From the NCBI RefSeq assembly GCF_022899355.1, contig NZ_JALJCK010000012.1, positions 124,001 through 188,000 on the forward strand: DNA of 64,000 bases, in the 5' to 3' direction. Below, one piece after another: positions 1-9,521 of this stretch. Made by a program: the position numbers and the translations under genes. Each line of letters opens with the position of its first letter. The first letter of the stretch is position 1. Under the pieces are notes generated by a model. It ran no database searches, was not told where the DNA came from, and saw only the letters and a list, made by a program, of their open reading frames with translations. This stretch comes from Shinella yambaruensis. Its GTDB lineage: Bacteria > Pseudomonadota > Alphaproteobacteria > Rhizobiales > Rhizobiaceae.

Positions 1-18
1 TCATTCTCTTCCTCCTCC
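1..18 (-). promoter_or_regulatory. Start codon and Shine-Dalgarno of a gene leaving the window
   Basis: On the minus strand an ATG occupies 4-2, preceded at 18-9 by GGAGGAGGAAG, a strong Shine-Dalgarno at normal spacing. A leftward gene almost certainly begins here and continues outside the window. Only its first codon is visible, so its product is unknown. Confidence 0.6.
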
Positions 19-21
19 AGA

Positions 22-470
22 ATGCGCGCCGACAATATCTTACGCGAACGTAAAGGTAAATATGCGCGGAGAATGGATCTGCATGCGTTTTTCCGGCGCC
101 GGCGACCCGGAGAATTGCATTGCGGAAAAACCCGACCGGTTTGCGTGGTTAGCGAAAGGTTGAAATCGCCGGTTGAACAATCGGTAAATTTTGAAGCGAA
201 TGCGGCGGTTTCCAGCGCCTTTGATGTTTAATGAAAACCCAATTTTACCAAGCGTTTGGACTTTGTTTGTCTCAAATTAAGCATGCATTTTAAGCGCATT
301 TTGAAAGGCCCGCGGCATAGTGGAGCCATAAGACGAGCAGGGAAAACCCGCCGGAAAAACTCTGAAGGAAGACCAAGGCCGCTGAAGACGGCAGGCGCCC
401 AAGGAGGCCCGAAAGGGCAGGTAAAACAGGACAATACGAGCAGAAAACCAGGTAGACAGGGACAATCGAA
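22..470. other. Non-coding stretch upstream of the Sel1-type gene
   Basis: No convincing gene is seen. One 69-codon frame (22-231, plus) has arginine-rich, GC-driven composition and no ribosome binding site. The stretch probably holds the promoter of the leftward gene starting at position 4 and the leader of the gene at 471. Confidence 0.5.
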
Positions 471-740
471 ATGGCACGCTTTGACTTTCAGAACACCGAA
501 ACGGCCGCCATGACGGGCGGCGAGAACCGCGCCGAGATCTTCTGCGACATGGGCCTCATGTATGCCACCGGCCGCGGCTGCGCCGTCGACGTGGTGCAGG
601 CGCACAAATGGCTCAACATCGCCGCCATCAAGGGTTGCGAACGCGCCGCGGAGCTGCGCGCCGACCTTGCCGCGACGATGACGAAGACCGACCTCGCCCT
701 GGCGCTGCGTGCAGCGCGCGAGTGGATGACGGTTCATTGA
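471..740 (+). CDS. Small Sel1-repeat protein
   Basis: An 89-residue protein with one Sel1/TPR-like unit: the run around residues 25-60 has the pattern GLMYATGRG..D..QAHKWLNIAA, typical of Sel1 repeats. Such proteins are usually scaffolds for protein-protein contacts. There is no signal peptide, so it is probably cytoplasmic. Proteins of this size and pattern are common single-copy genes in rhizobia with no assigned role. The ribosome binding site is weak and the start rests on the preserved Sel1 frame. It ends directly before a hairpin-forming repeat (744-840). Confidence 0.7.
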   Translation: MARFDFQNTETAAMTGGENRAEIFCDMGLMYATGRGCAVDVVQAHKWLNIAAIKGCERAAELRADLAATMTKTDLALALRAAREWMTVH

Positions 741-743
741 TGG

Positions 744-840
744 GCGAATGGCGAATGGGGAGTAGCGAATAGGGAAGCGTAAAGAAGACCGTGGAGACGG
801 CACCGCCCCCAATTCGCTATTCACTATTCGCTATTCGCTT
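744..840. repeat. Heptamer-rich inverted repeat (CGAATAG type)
   Basis: The left arm (744-773) is built from repeats of GCGAATG/GCGAATAG and the right arm (811-840) from CTATTCGC/CTATTCAC, so the two can pair over about 25 bases with a 37-base loop. It sits between two convergent genes and may act as a bidirectional terminator. The right arm forms the last codons of the leftward aminotransferase. The same style of heptamer repeat recurs at 62979-63073. Confidence 0.6.
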
Positions 841-1938
841 CAAAACCAGCGGCAACGCCTCCTCCAGCAACGCCATATCGTCATCCGGCGCGACGCTGAT
901 GCGGATGCATCGGCTGAGGGGGGCGACGCCCGGCATGCGGATGAAGACGCCATGTTCCATCAGGCCGTCGACAATGGCGCGGGCGTGGGTGCCGTCCCGG
1001 CCGCAATCGATGGTGACGAAATTGGTGGCGGAGGCGAGGGGAGCAAGGCCGTTGGACCGCGCGATCTGCGAGATGCGCTCGCGGGCGGCGGCGATACGGG
1101 CGATGACGTCCGCAAGATAGGCCTGATCCTTCAGCGCGGCGAGCGCCGCCTGGACCGAGATCCGGGCCATGCCGAAATGATTTCGGATCTTGTCGAAGGC
1201 CTGCGCATTGCCGAGCGTGCCGATCGCATAGCCGATCCGCGCGCCGGCAAGGCCGTAGGCCTTCGAGAAGGTGCGCATGCGCAGGATGTTCGGCTGGCCG
1301 ATCAGCGCGCCGATCGGGGGAATGGTGCCCGCCGGCGCCGTCTCGCCATAGGCCTCGTCGAGAATGAGCAGCGTCGTTTCCGGCAGCGCCCGCGCGAAGG
1401 AGACGACGCTGTCGGCATCCCACCAGCTCCCCATCGGATTGTCCGGATTGGCGAAATAGACGAGCGGCGCATTCTCCCGCCGCACGGCGTCGAGAAGGCC
1501 GTCGAGATCCTCCCGGTCCTTGACATAGGGCACGGTGACGAGCCGGCCGCCGAACCCGTTCACATGGTAGTTGAAGGTCGGATAGCCGCCGAGCGAGGTG
1601 ACGACCGGCGTGCCCGGCTCGATGACCAGCCGCGCGATCTCGCCGAGCAGCCCGTCGATGCCGCCGCCGATCGCGATGTTGTCGCGCGAAATGCCGTGAT
1701 GGAGGGCAAGCGCCTCCCGCAGGTCGAAATTCTCCGGATCGGCATACATCCAGGTCGTGCCGGCGGCAGCGCTGATCGCCGCCAGGACGGACGGCGCCGG
1801 GCCGAAGCCGCTCTCGTTCGCGCCGATGCGGGCGCGCACGGCAAGGCCGCGGTTGCGCTCGATGGCTTCCGGCCCGACGAAGGGCACCGTTGCGGGCAGG
1901 GACTGGGCGAGGGCGGTGAAGCGGGAAAATGCGGACAT
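817..1938 (-). CDS. HisC-like PLP-dependent aminotransferase
   Basis: 373 residues, fold-type I aminotransferase of the histidinol-phosphate/aromatic class (family I/II). The PLP lysine lies in TFSKAYGLAGARIGY, preceded by LILDEAY (cofactor-binding Asp and Tyr) and NPDNPMGSW (Asn contacting the cofactor), with a C-terminal arginine motif CIRISV. The expected reaction is 2-oxoglutarate-dependent transamination, but the substrate (histidinol-phosphate, phenylalanine or another) cannot be read from sequence. No his genes are nearby. The start is an ATG in a typical context, and the C-terminus runs into the intergenic repeat. Confidence 0.85.
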   Translation of the reverse strand: MSAFSRFTALAQSLPATVPFVGPEAIERNRGLAVRARIGANESGFGPAPSVLAAISAAAGTTWMYADPENFDLREALALHHGISRDNIAIGGGIDGLLGEIARLVIEPGTPVVTSLGGYPTFNYHVNGFGGRLVTVPYVKDREDLDGLLDAVRRENAPLVYFANPDNPMGSWWDADSVVSFARALPETTLLILDEAYGETAPAGTIPPIGALIGQPNILRMRTFSKAYGLAGARIGYAIGTLGNAQAFDKIRNHFGMARISVQAALAALKDQAYLADVIARIAAARERISQIARSNGLAPLASATNFVTIDCGRDGTHARAIVDGLMEHGVFIRMPGVAPLSRCIRISVAPDDDMALLEEALPLVLKRIANSE

Positions 1939-2063
1939 GGGGCCTGCCTGGGATCGATCGACACGGATGCGGGACGCCGCCGAGGCCGATGCGCCGGGAA
2001 GGCGCGGCGCCGGAATCGGTTCCCGGCGGGCAGCCTAGCCAATAATGTCGTGGCGCGAAACGA

Positions 2064-2492
2064 TCAGTTGGTGGCCGAGCCGACGCCGCCCTTCTCGACG
2101 CCCACCATGTAGCGCCGTTCCGGCTGCTTGAGGCGGCCGGTGATGCCGCCGGTGAAATAATCGGACCGTACGATCATGCGCAGGAGCTCTTCGTCGATCT
2201 CCTTGATGAACTGGACGCCGATGCGGTTGTCGTTGCGGTAGACCTCCGCACAGCCGATGCGCGAGGCGACGCCGACGATGGAGAGGTAATAGTGCAGCGG
2301 CAGGCCGATCGTCGTGCCGACGGTGAAACTCGCGCCGCCGAGCGATATGTCGATCAGTTTGCAGTGGCGCGTCTTGGGCGCCATCAGGTCGAAACCCACG
2401 GTCATCAGCATGCCCTGTCGGTTGACAGCGAACCGCTCCCATTTCCGCTCGTAGAGGCCCGCGCCGGAGCGCTTCTTGGCGTCGTCACTCAT
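2064..2492 (-). CDS. PilZ domain protein
   Basis: 142 residues. The N-terminal ERKWERFAVNRQG resembles the arginine-bearing c-di-GMP loop of PilZ domains, and DISLGGASF matches the [D/N]xSxxG motif. These two motifs clamp c-di-GMP, so the protein probably acts as a soluble c-di-GMP receptor. No other domain is attached. It lies upstream of a second PilZ-like gene in the same orientation; both point toward the aminotransferase. Confidence 0.8.
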   Translation of the reverse strand: MSDDAKKRSGAGLYERKWERFAVNRQGMLMTVGFDLMAPKTRHCKLIDISLGGASFTVGTTIGLPLHYYLSIVGVASRIGCAEVYRNDNRIGVQFIKEIDEELLRMIVRSDYFTGGITGRLKQPERRYMVGVEKGGVGSATN

Positions 2493-2618
2493 TGCCGCTT
2501 TCTCCCAAAGGGGACGTCATGTCCGACAGAGACGGGCAGAGTGTCGCAGGCGAGTATTTTGTTTCATTAAAACAAATGCTTAAAAGTTTAGACGTTCGAT
2601 CTTCCGCAAGGGCGCCGC

Positions 2619-2975
2619 TCAGGCGCGGTGGTCCTGGGGCGCACGGCCGAGCACGAGGTCGAGGAAGTCCGTGTCGAGGAACATGTTGAAGCGCACCACC
2701 AGCTCCTCGCCGTCGCGCTTGAATTCCGTGCAGGGGATCTCGTCGCGGATGCCGTGGATCTCCAGGTAGAAGTTTTCCGGCAGGGTCAGCGTCTTGTTGA
2801 TGGAGAGCACCGCGCCGGCGCTGGAAATGCTGCGGATGAGGCAGGTATAGCGCATCGCCGTGCTGAGATGGTGGCCGATCGGCGTGACGAAGCCCGGCCT
2901 GTCGATGCGATACTGGACGAAACTGCGCTTGGGGTGGCGCAGGCGAAGCTGGTCGTGGACGTGTTCGAGGGGCAT
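2619..2975 (-). CDS. PilZ-like protein with degenerate c-di-GMP motif
   Basis: 118 residues. The pattern RSFVQYRIDRPGF followed by CLIRSISSAGAVLSI is recognisably PilZ, but the usual D/N-x-S-x-x-G motif has become SISSAG, so ligand binding is doubtful. The start at 2975 was chosen because GGGAGG stands just upstream; the longer open frame has shadow-like arginine/proline composition. It lies downstream of the glutaryl-CoA dehydrogenase gene, which reads in the same direction. Confidence 0.7.
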   Translation of the reverse strand: MPLEHVHDQLRLRHPKRSFVQYRIDRPGFVTPIGHHLSTAMRYTCLIRSISSAGAVLSINKTLTLPENFYLEIHGIRDEIPCTEFKRDGEELVVRFNMFLDTDFLDLVLGRAPQDHRA

Positions 2976-3091
2976 GGCTCCCTCCCGCTCCTGTGGCTCG
3001 CTGCCGATTGTATCGAAACGGGATGGAGGAAAGGTGAAGACGGCCGCTCGCATTTGAACGAGCGGCCGTCGGACGGGTATGGGGCTGCGGC

Positions 3092-4315
3092 TTACTGGAA
3101 GGCCTGGAGGCCTGTCTGGGCGCGGCCGAGGATGAGGGCGTGGATGTCGTGCGTGCCCTCGTAGGTGTTGACCGCCTCGAGGTTCATGACGTGGCGGATG
3201 ACGCCGTATTCGTCGGACACGCCGTTGCCGCCATGCATGTCGCGCGAGACGCGGGCGATGTCGAGCGCCTTGCCGCAATTGTTGCGCTTCATCAGCGAGA
3301 TGAGCTCGGCCGGGGCGCGGTGCTCGTCGAAGAGGCGGCCGAGGCGAAGCGCGCCCTGCAGGCCGAGGGCGATCTCGGTCTCCATGTCGGCGAGCTTCTT
3401 CTGGATGAGCTGCGTGGCGGCGAGCGGCCGGCCGAACTGCTTGCGGTCGAGCGTGTACTGGCGGGCGGCATGCCAGCAGAACTCGGCGGCGCCCATGGCG
3501 CCCCAGGCGATGCCGTAGCGGGCGCGGTTGAGGCAGCCGAAGGGACCGGCAAGGCCGGCGACCTCGGGCAGCAGGTTCTCTTCGGGCACGAAGACGTCCT
3601 GCATCATGATCATGCCCGTCACCGAGGCGCGCAGCGAGAACTTGCCCTCGATCTTCGGCGTCTCGAAGCCCTTCATGCCGCGTTCCAGCACGAAGCCCTT
3701 GATCTTGTTGTCATGCGCGTCGGATTTCGCCCAGACGACGGCGACGTCGGCGATCGGCGAATTGGTGATCCAGTTCTTGGCGCCGGAGATCAGGTAACCG
3801 CCGTCGACCTTCTTCGCGCGAGTGATCATGGAGGAGGGGTCCGAACCGTGGTCGGGCTCGGTGAGGCCGAAGCAGCCCACCCATTCGCCGGAGGCGAGCT
3901 TCGGCAGGTACTTCTTGCGGGTCTCTTCCGTGCCGTAGGCGAAGATCGGGTGCATCACGAGCGAGGACTGCACGGACATGGCCGAGCGGTAGCCCGAATC
4001 GACGCGCTCGACTTCGCGGGCGACGAGGCCGTAGGAGACGTAGTTGGCGCCGACGCCGCCATATTCCTCCGGGATCGTCGGGCCGAGCAGGCCGAGCTCG
4101 CCCATCTCGCTCATGATCTCGCGGTGGAAGATCTCGTGGCGGTTGGCCTCGGTGACGCGCGCGGCGAGCTTGTCCTGGCAATAGGCGCGGGCCGTGTCGC
4201 GGATCATGCGCTCTTCGTCGGTGAGCTGGTCTTCCAGGAGGAAGGGGTCTGCCCAGTCGAAGGGCGCCATCTTGGCGCGGGCCTGCTGCGGGGTGGCGCT
4301 GTGATGCTCGCTCAT
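3092..4315 (-). CDS. gcdH: Glutaryl-CoA dehydrogenase (acyl-CoA dehydrogenase family)
   Basis: 407 residues, full length for the family. It has the FAD/substrate signatures [13 protein letters not shown] and KNWITNSP, and the catalytic base Glu386 in [15 protein letters not shown], the arrangement typical of glutaryl-CoA dehydrogenases. The reaction is oxidative decarboxylation of glutaryl-CoA to crotonyl-CoA in lysine/tryptophan catabolism, with electrons passed to ETF. Arg and Tyr residues around [15 protein letters not shown] fit GCDH better than short-chain dehydrogenases. It is followed, after 116 bases, by a PilZ-like gene with no obvious functional link. Confidence 0.88.
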   Translation of the reverse strand: MSEHHSATPQQARAKMAPFDWADPFLLEDQLTDEERMIRDTARAYCQDKLAARVTEANRHEIFHREIMSEMGELGLLGPTIPEEYGGVGANYVSYGLVAREVERVDSGYRSAMSVQSSLVMHPIFAYGTEETRKKYLPKLASGEWVGCFGLTEPDHGSDPSSMITRAKKVDGGYLISGAKNWITNSPIADVAVVWAKSDAHDNKIKGFVLERGMKGFETPKIEGKFSLRASVTGMIMMQDVFVPEENLLPEVAGLAGPFGCLNRARYGIAWGAMGAAEFCWHAARQYTLDRKQFGRPLAATQLIQKKLADMETEIALGLQGALRLGRLFDEHRAPAELISLMKRNNCGKALDIARVSRDMHGGNGVSDEYGVIRHVMNLEAVNTYEGTHDIHALILGRAQTGLQAFQ

Positions 4316-4514
4316 GGATGTCCTCCTGTCGCGGTTTTGTCGTTGCAGAAGTGCTACATCAGCTTGCCCCTCTCCGAAAGGTCGGGAACGAACCGGATCG
4401 GCAAACGCTTTGGCTATTTATGAATGCCCTCATGAGCCTGGAGAATGAGCCGTCCCCCGCATTTTTCCCGTTCCGCCTTGATCCTGCCCCGCCTGATGAG
4501 CAAATAACCTGACG

Positions 4515-5573
4515 ATGAGCAATTCCACGAAAGAGAGGCCAAGCATGCGGGACCGCTTCAAGCGATCGGTCGAGCGGCTGCTGCCGACCGAAGCGCGGCT
4601 GGGAGACCTGTTCTGGCCGTTTCACCGCAACCCCGAGCGCAAGGCGCCTGCCGCCCGCCGCCGCCCGCCCGGCGCCTCCCGGCTTGCCGAAGTCACCGGC
4701 TTCGGCAGCAATCCCGGCTGCCTTCTGATGTTCGAGCACATTCCGGAGGACCTTCCGGCCGGACGGCCGCTCGTTCTGGTGCTGCACGGCTGCCGGCAGG
4801 ATGCCGAGAGCTACGATCGCGCGGCCGGCTGGGCGTCGCTGGCGGAAGAGCGCGGCTTTTCGGTCGTCTATGCCCAGCAGCGCGAGGCGAACAATCCGCG
4901 GCGCTGTTTCACCTGGTTCCGGCCGAGCGAGGTGACGCGCGACCGCGGCGAGCTGATGTCGATCCGCCAGATGGTGGCCTATGCGGCCGGCCGGGCGGCA
5001 AGCGACCCGGAGCGCGTCTTCATCACCGGCCTTTCGGCGGGCGGCGCGATGACGGCGGCGATGCTCGCCAACTATCCCGAGCTCTTTGCCGGCGGCGCGA
5101 TCATCGCCGGCCTGCCCTTCGGCGCCGCGCGCGACGCCACCCGCGCCTTCGACGCGATGGGCGAGGCGCCGGAAAGGAGCCCGCGCGAATGGAGCGAGCT
5201 GGTGCGCACCGTCTCCCCACGCATCTCGCGCAAGCCGGCCATCTCCATCTGGCACGGCACGGCGGATGAAACCGTCGCCCTGTCGAACGGCCTCGCCCTG
5301 GTCGAGCAATGGCGCGACCTCTATCGCCTGCCGAAGGAGGCCTTCGTGGAAAAGCGCATGAAGGGCCGCCGCACGCGCATCTGGCCGGACAAGGAGGGCA
5401 GGCCCCTCGTCACCTTCCACGAAATCGACGGCATGGGCCACGGAACGCCGGTGGAACGCGGGGAGGGCGGCGGTTACGCCGCCGCGACCGAGCCCTTCAT
5501 GCTGGAGGCCGGCTTTTCCTCGACGCTGGAGATCGCCAAGACCTGGGGCCTGACGCGCAGGTGGAAGCGGTAG
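4515..5573 (+). CDS. PHB depolymerase-type esterase
   Basis: 352 residues, alpha/beta hydrolase of the Esterase-PHB family. LHGCRQDAESYD provides the oxyanion region, Ser174 in GLSAGGAM is the nucleophile, GTADETV carries the probable Asp, and GMGHGTPV carries the His. No signal peptide is seen, and the basic N-terminus suggests a cytoplasmic enzyme that mobilises polyhydroxybutyrate or another polyester. It is transcribed alone, divergent from the acyl-CoA dehydrogenase, and followed by a palindromic intergenic repeat. Feruloyl-esterase-like activity cannot be excluded. Confidence 0.8.
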   Translation: MSNSTKERPSMRDRFKRSVERLLPTEARLGDLFWPFHRNPERKAPAARRRPPGASRLAEVTGFGSNPGCLLMFEHIPEDLPAGRPLVLVLHGCRQDAESYDRAAGWASLAEERGFSVVYAQQREANNPRRCFTWFRPSEVTRDRGELMSIRQMVAYAAGRAASDPERVFITGLSAGGAMTAAMLANYPELFAGGAIIAGLPFGAARDATRAFDAMGEAPERSPREWSELVRTVSPRISRKPAISIWHGTADETVALSNGLALVEQWRDLYRLPKEAFVEKRMKGRRTRIWPDKEGRPLVTFHEIDGMGHGTPVERGEGGGYAAATEPFMLEAGFSSTLEIAKTWGLTRRWKR

Positions 5574-5614
5574 CCGTCACCAGGCGGGCCGCTCCACCAC
5601 CTCTCCTCCGTCGT

Positions 5615-5633
5615 GGTCGGGCTTGACCCGACC
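5615..5633. repeat. Intergenic palindrome GGTCGGG-N5-CCCGACC
   Basis: A perfect 7-bp stem with loop CTTGA lies between the convergent esterase and iolB genes. A sister copy, CCTCGGG-TCAAG-CCCGAGG, lies at 7540-7558 between iolE and iolD. The shared core resembles small dispersed palindromes common in alphaproteobacterial intergenic DNA. Confidence 0.6.
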
Positions 5634-5693
5634 ATCCACGCCCCGGGTGAGGATGGCCATCGGGTAGAGCGGGCTTATGCGTGAGGGACTTCC

Positions 5694-6488
5694 TCAGGCG
5701 AGCAGCCACTCGTGCTCCTTGGCGTTGTGGAACTTCCACACCCGCTTCGGCCCGGCCATCACGTTGAGATAATAGAGGTCGTAGCCGTGGATGGTGGCGC
5801 AGGGATGGTAGCCCTTCGGCACCAGCGTCACGTCGCCGTCCTCCACCGCCATCGCCACGTCGAGCGAGCGGTCGTCCGTATAGACGCGCTGGAAGGCGAA
5901 GCCCTGCGGCGGGTTGAGGCGGTGGTAGTAGGTCTCCTCCAGGAAGCTTTCATGCGGCAGGTTGTCTTGGTCGTGCTTGTGCGAGGGGTAGGAGGAGGTG
6001 TTGCCGCTCGGCGTGATCACCTCCACGACGAGCAGCGAATGGGCCGAATTGTCGTCTTCCGGCATGATGTTGTGGACATGCCGGACATTCGAGCCCTTGC
6101 CGCGGCTGACCTTCGGATGCGTGCCCGGCGGAATGGCCTTGGCTCTGTAGTCGCCGCCGCCCGGCGCCGAGCAGACGGCGAGTTCCAGGTCCGTCTCCGC
6201 CGTCACCGACCAGTTGGAATCGGCCGGGATATAAAGCGCGTGCGGCGCGCCGTCGAACGGGCTCATGCGTTCGCCGAGGATGCCGAAATCCTCGCCCGCC
6301 GCCGTTGCCTTGCCCTTGCCGGAGATCCACACGAGGCAGACCTCGCGGCTTCCCGTCTCGGCCGCCAGGATCTCGCCCGGCTTCATGCGGTGCAGGTCGA
6401 AGCCGACATAGGTCCAGCCGGCGCTTTCCGGCGTCACATGGCTGACGCGGCCATGGTTGCCTTCGGGTTTGATGAGCAGGGTCGACAT
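5694..6488 (-). CDS. iolB: 5-deoxy-glucuronate isomerase IolB
   Basis: 264 residues, double-cupin fold. Family signatures are VRHVHNIMPED, SSYPSHKHDQDNLPHESFLEETYYHR (shown in part) and the C-terminal DLYYLNVMAGPKRVWKF. IolB converts 5-deoxy-glucuronate to 5-dehydro-2-deoxy-gluconate in myo-inositol catabolism; the histidines in the HKHD block and the glutamates of LEETYYH are expected metal ligands. The start at 6488 follows GGAAGAAG. It is the last gene of the leftward iolCDEB operon, 35 bases after iolE. Confidence 0.95.
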   Translation of the reverse strand: MSTLLIKPEGNHGRVSHVTPESAGWTYVGFDLHRMKPGEILAAETGSREVCLVWISGKGKATAAGEDFGILGERMSPFDGAPHALYIPADSNWSVTAETDLELAVCSAPGGGDYRAKAIPPGTHPKVSRGKGSNVRHVHNIMPEDDNSAHSLLVVEVITPSGNTSSYPSHKHDQDNLPHESFLEETYYHRLNPPQGFAFQRVYTDDRSLDVAMAVEDGDVTLVPKGYHPCATIHGYDLYYLNVMAGPKRVWKFHNAKEHEWLLA

Positions 6489-6523
6489 GGGCTTCTTCCT
6501 TTCAGTCGGCATCGGGGGAAGGG

Positions 6524-7444
6524 TTATCCTTTCGGAAACCCTTCCGTCTCCACGGTATAGCCCGCCGCCGTCATGACGCGCATCAATTCCGCATGCCCGA
6601 CCTCGGCCATCTTCTGCGGCGGCGCCTTGCGCGGGTCCTGCTCGGCCTCGACGACGAACCAGCCTTCATAGCCGTGATCGGCGAGACGCTGCACGATGGC
6701 GCCGAAATCGAGGGAGCCGTCGCCCGGAACGGTGAAGGCGCCGAGCGCCACGGCGTCGAGGAAGGACTGTTTCGTGCGGTCGAGCCCGTCCACCACGGAC
6801 CGGCGGATGTCCTTGACGTGCACGTGGTTGATGCGGGCGTGGTGGTTGTCGATGGCGCGCAGCACGTCGCCGCCGGCAAAGGCGAGATGGCCGGCATCGA
6901 GCAGCAGCGGAATGCCTTCGCCCGAATTCTTCATGAAGGCGTCGAGCTCCGGTTCGGTCTCGACGACGGCGGCCATGTGATGGTGGTAGGAAAGCGGCAT
7001 GCCCTCACCGGCGCACCATTCGCCGAATTCGGTGAGGCGGCGGCCATAGGCCTTCATCTCGTCGTCGGAAAGGCGCGGCTTGGTGGCAAGCGGCCTGGAG
7101 CGGTCGCCCTGGATGGAGCGGCCGACTTCGCCATAGACGATGCAGGGTGCGTTGACCGCCTTGAACAGCTCGATCATCGGGAGGATGCGGTCCTTGTTGA
7201 CCGCAAGCTCCTCGTCGACCAGCGTGCCGGAGAACCAGCCGCCGCACAGCGTCACGTCGGCCGCGCGCAGGATGGGCAGCATGACCGCCGGATCCTCGGG
7301 GAAGCGGCGGCCCTTTTCCATGCCGGTGAAGCCGGCACTGCGGGATTGCCGCAGGCATTCTTCCAGGGATACGTCGTCGCTGAGCTCCGGAAGGTCGTCG
7401 TTCCACCACGCGATGGGCGACATGCCGAGTTTGGCTTTCATCAT
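6524..7444 (-). CDS. iolE: myo-inosose-2 dehydratase IolE
   Basis: 306 residues, xylose-isomerase-like TIM barrel. The N-terminal KLGMSPIAWWNDDLPEL is the usual IolE signature; metal-binding histidines and acids lie in LSYHHHMAAVVE, LLLDAGHLAFAGGD and HVHVKDIR. The enzyme dehydrates scyllo-inosose to 3D-trihydroxycyclohexane-1,2-dione, the second step of inositol degradation. The gene lies between iolD (145 bases upstream, with a palindromic repeat in the gap) and iolB. Confidence 0.95.
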   Translation of the reverse strand: MMKAKLGMSPIAWWNDDLPELSDDVSLEECLRQSRSAGFTGMEKGRRFPEDPAVMLPILRAADVTLCGGWFSGTLVDEELAVNKDRILPMIELFKAVNAPCIVYGEVGRSIQGDRSRPLATKPRLSDDEMKAYGRRLTEFGEWCAGEGMPLSYHHHMAAVVETEPELDAFMKNSGEGIPLLLDAGHLAFAGGDVLRAIDNHHARINHVHVKDIRRSVVDGLDRTKQSFLDAVALGAFTVPGDGSLDFGAIVQRLADHGYEGWFVVEAEQDPRKAPPQKMAEVGHAELMRVMTAAGYTVETEGFPKG

Positions 7445-7539
7445 CGTCTCCTTGCAGGAGGCAACGGCCTCCCTTGTCCTTGTTTCTCTCCCTCCCTCTC
7501 TTCCGTCGCCACTCTCTTCGGCGTGCCGTGTGGGTGGAT

Positions 7540-7558
7540 CCTCGGGTCAAGCCCGAGG
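7540..7558. repeat. Intergenic palindrome between iolD and iolE
   Basis: CCTCGGG-TCAAG-CCCGAGG, a perfect 7-bp stem, sits in the 145-base iolD-iolE gap and resembles the copy at 5615-5633. Inside an operon such a stem could stabilise the upstream or downstream mRNA, but there is no direct evidence of a role. Confidence 0.6.
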
Positions 7559-7589
7559 ATGACGGAGGGGAGAGGGGGCGTTTTCTGTC

Positions 7590-9440
<1,851 letters not shown>

Positions 9441-9521
9441 GGTCTTCCTCCCGAATTCTCTTCATTGCCGCAATCCCTGACGGGGCGAACCGCCACGCGT
9501 CTTGCGGGATTGCCCTGTCCC

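Noticed and set aside
3140-4423. A 427-codon plus-strand frame over gcdH
   Set aside because: Shadow frame; the minus strand encodes a complete acyl-CoA dehydrogenase with its catalytic Glu.
4318-4512. A short plus-strand gene before the esterase
   Set aside because: No Shine-Dalgarno and no recognisable protein; it covers the divergent promoter region of gcdH and the esterase.
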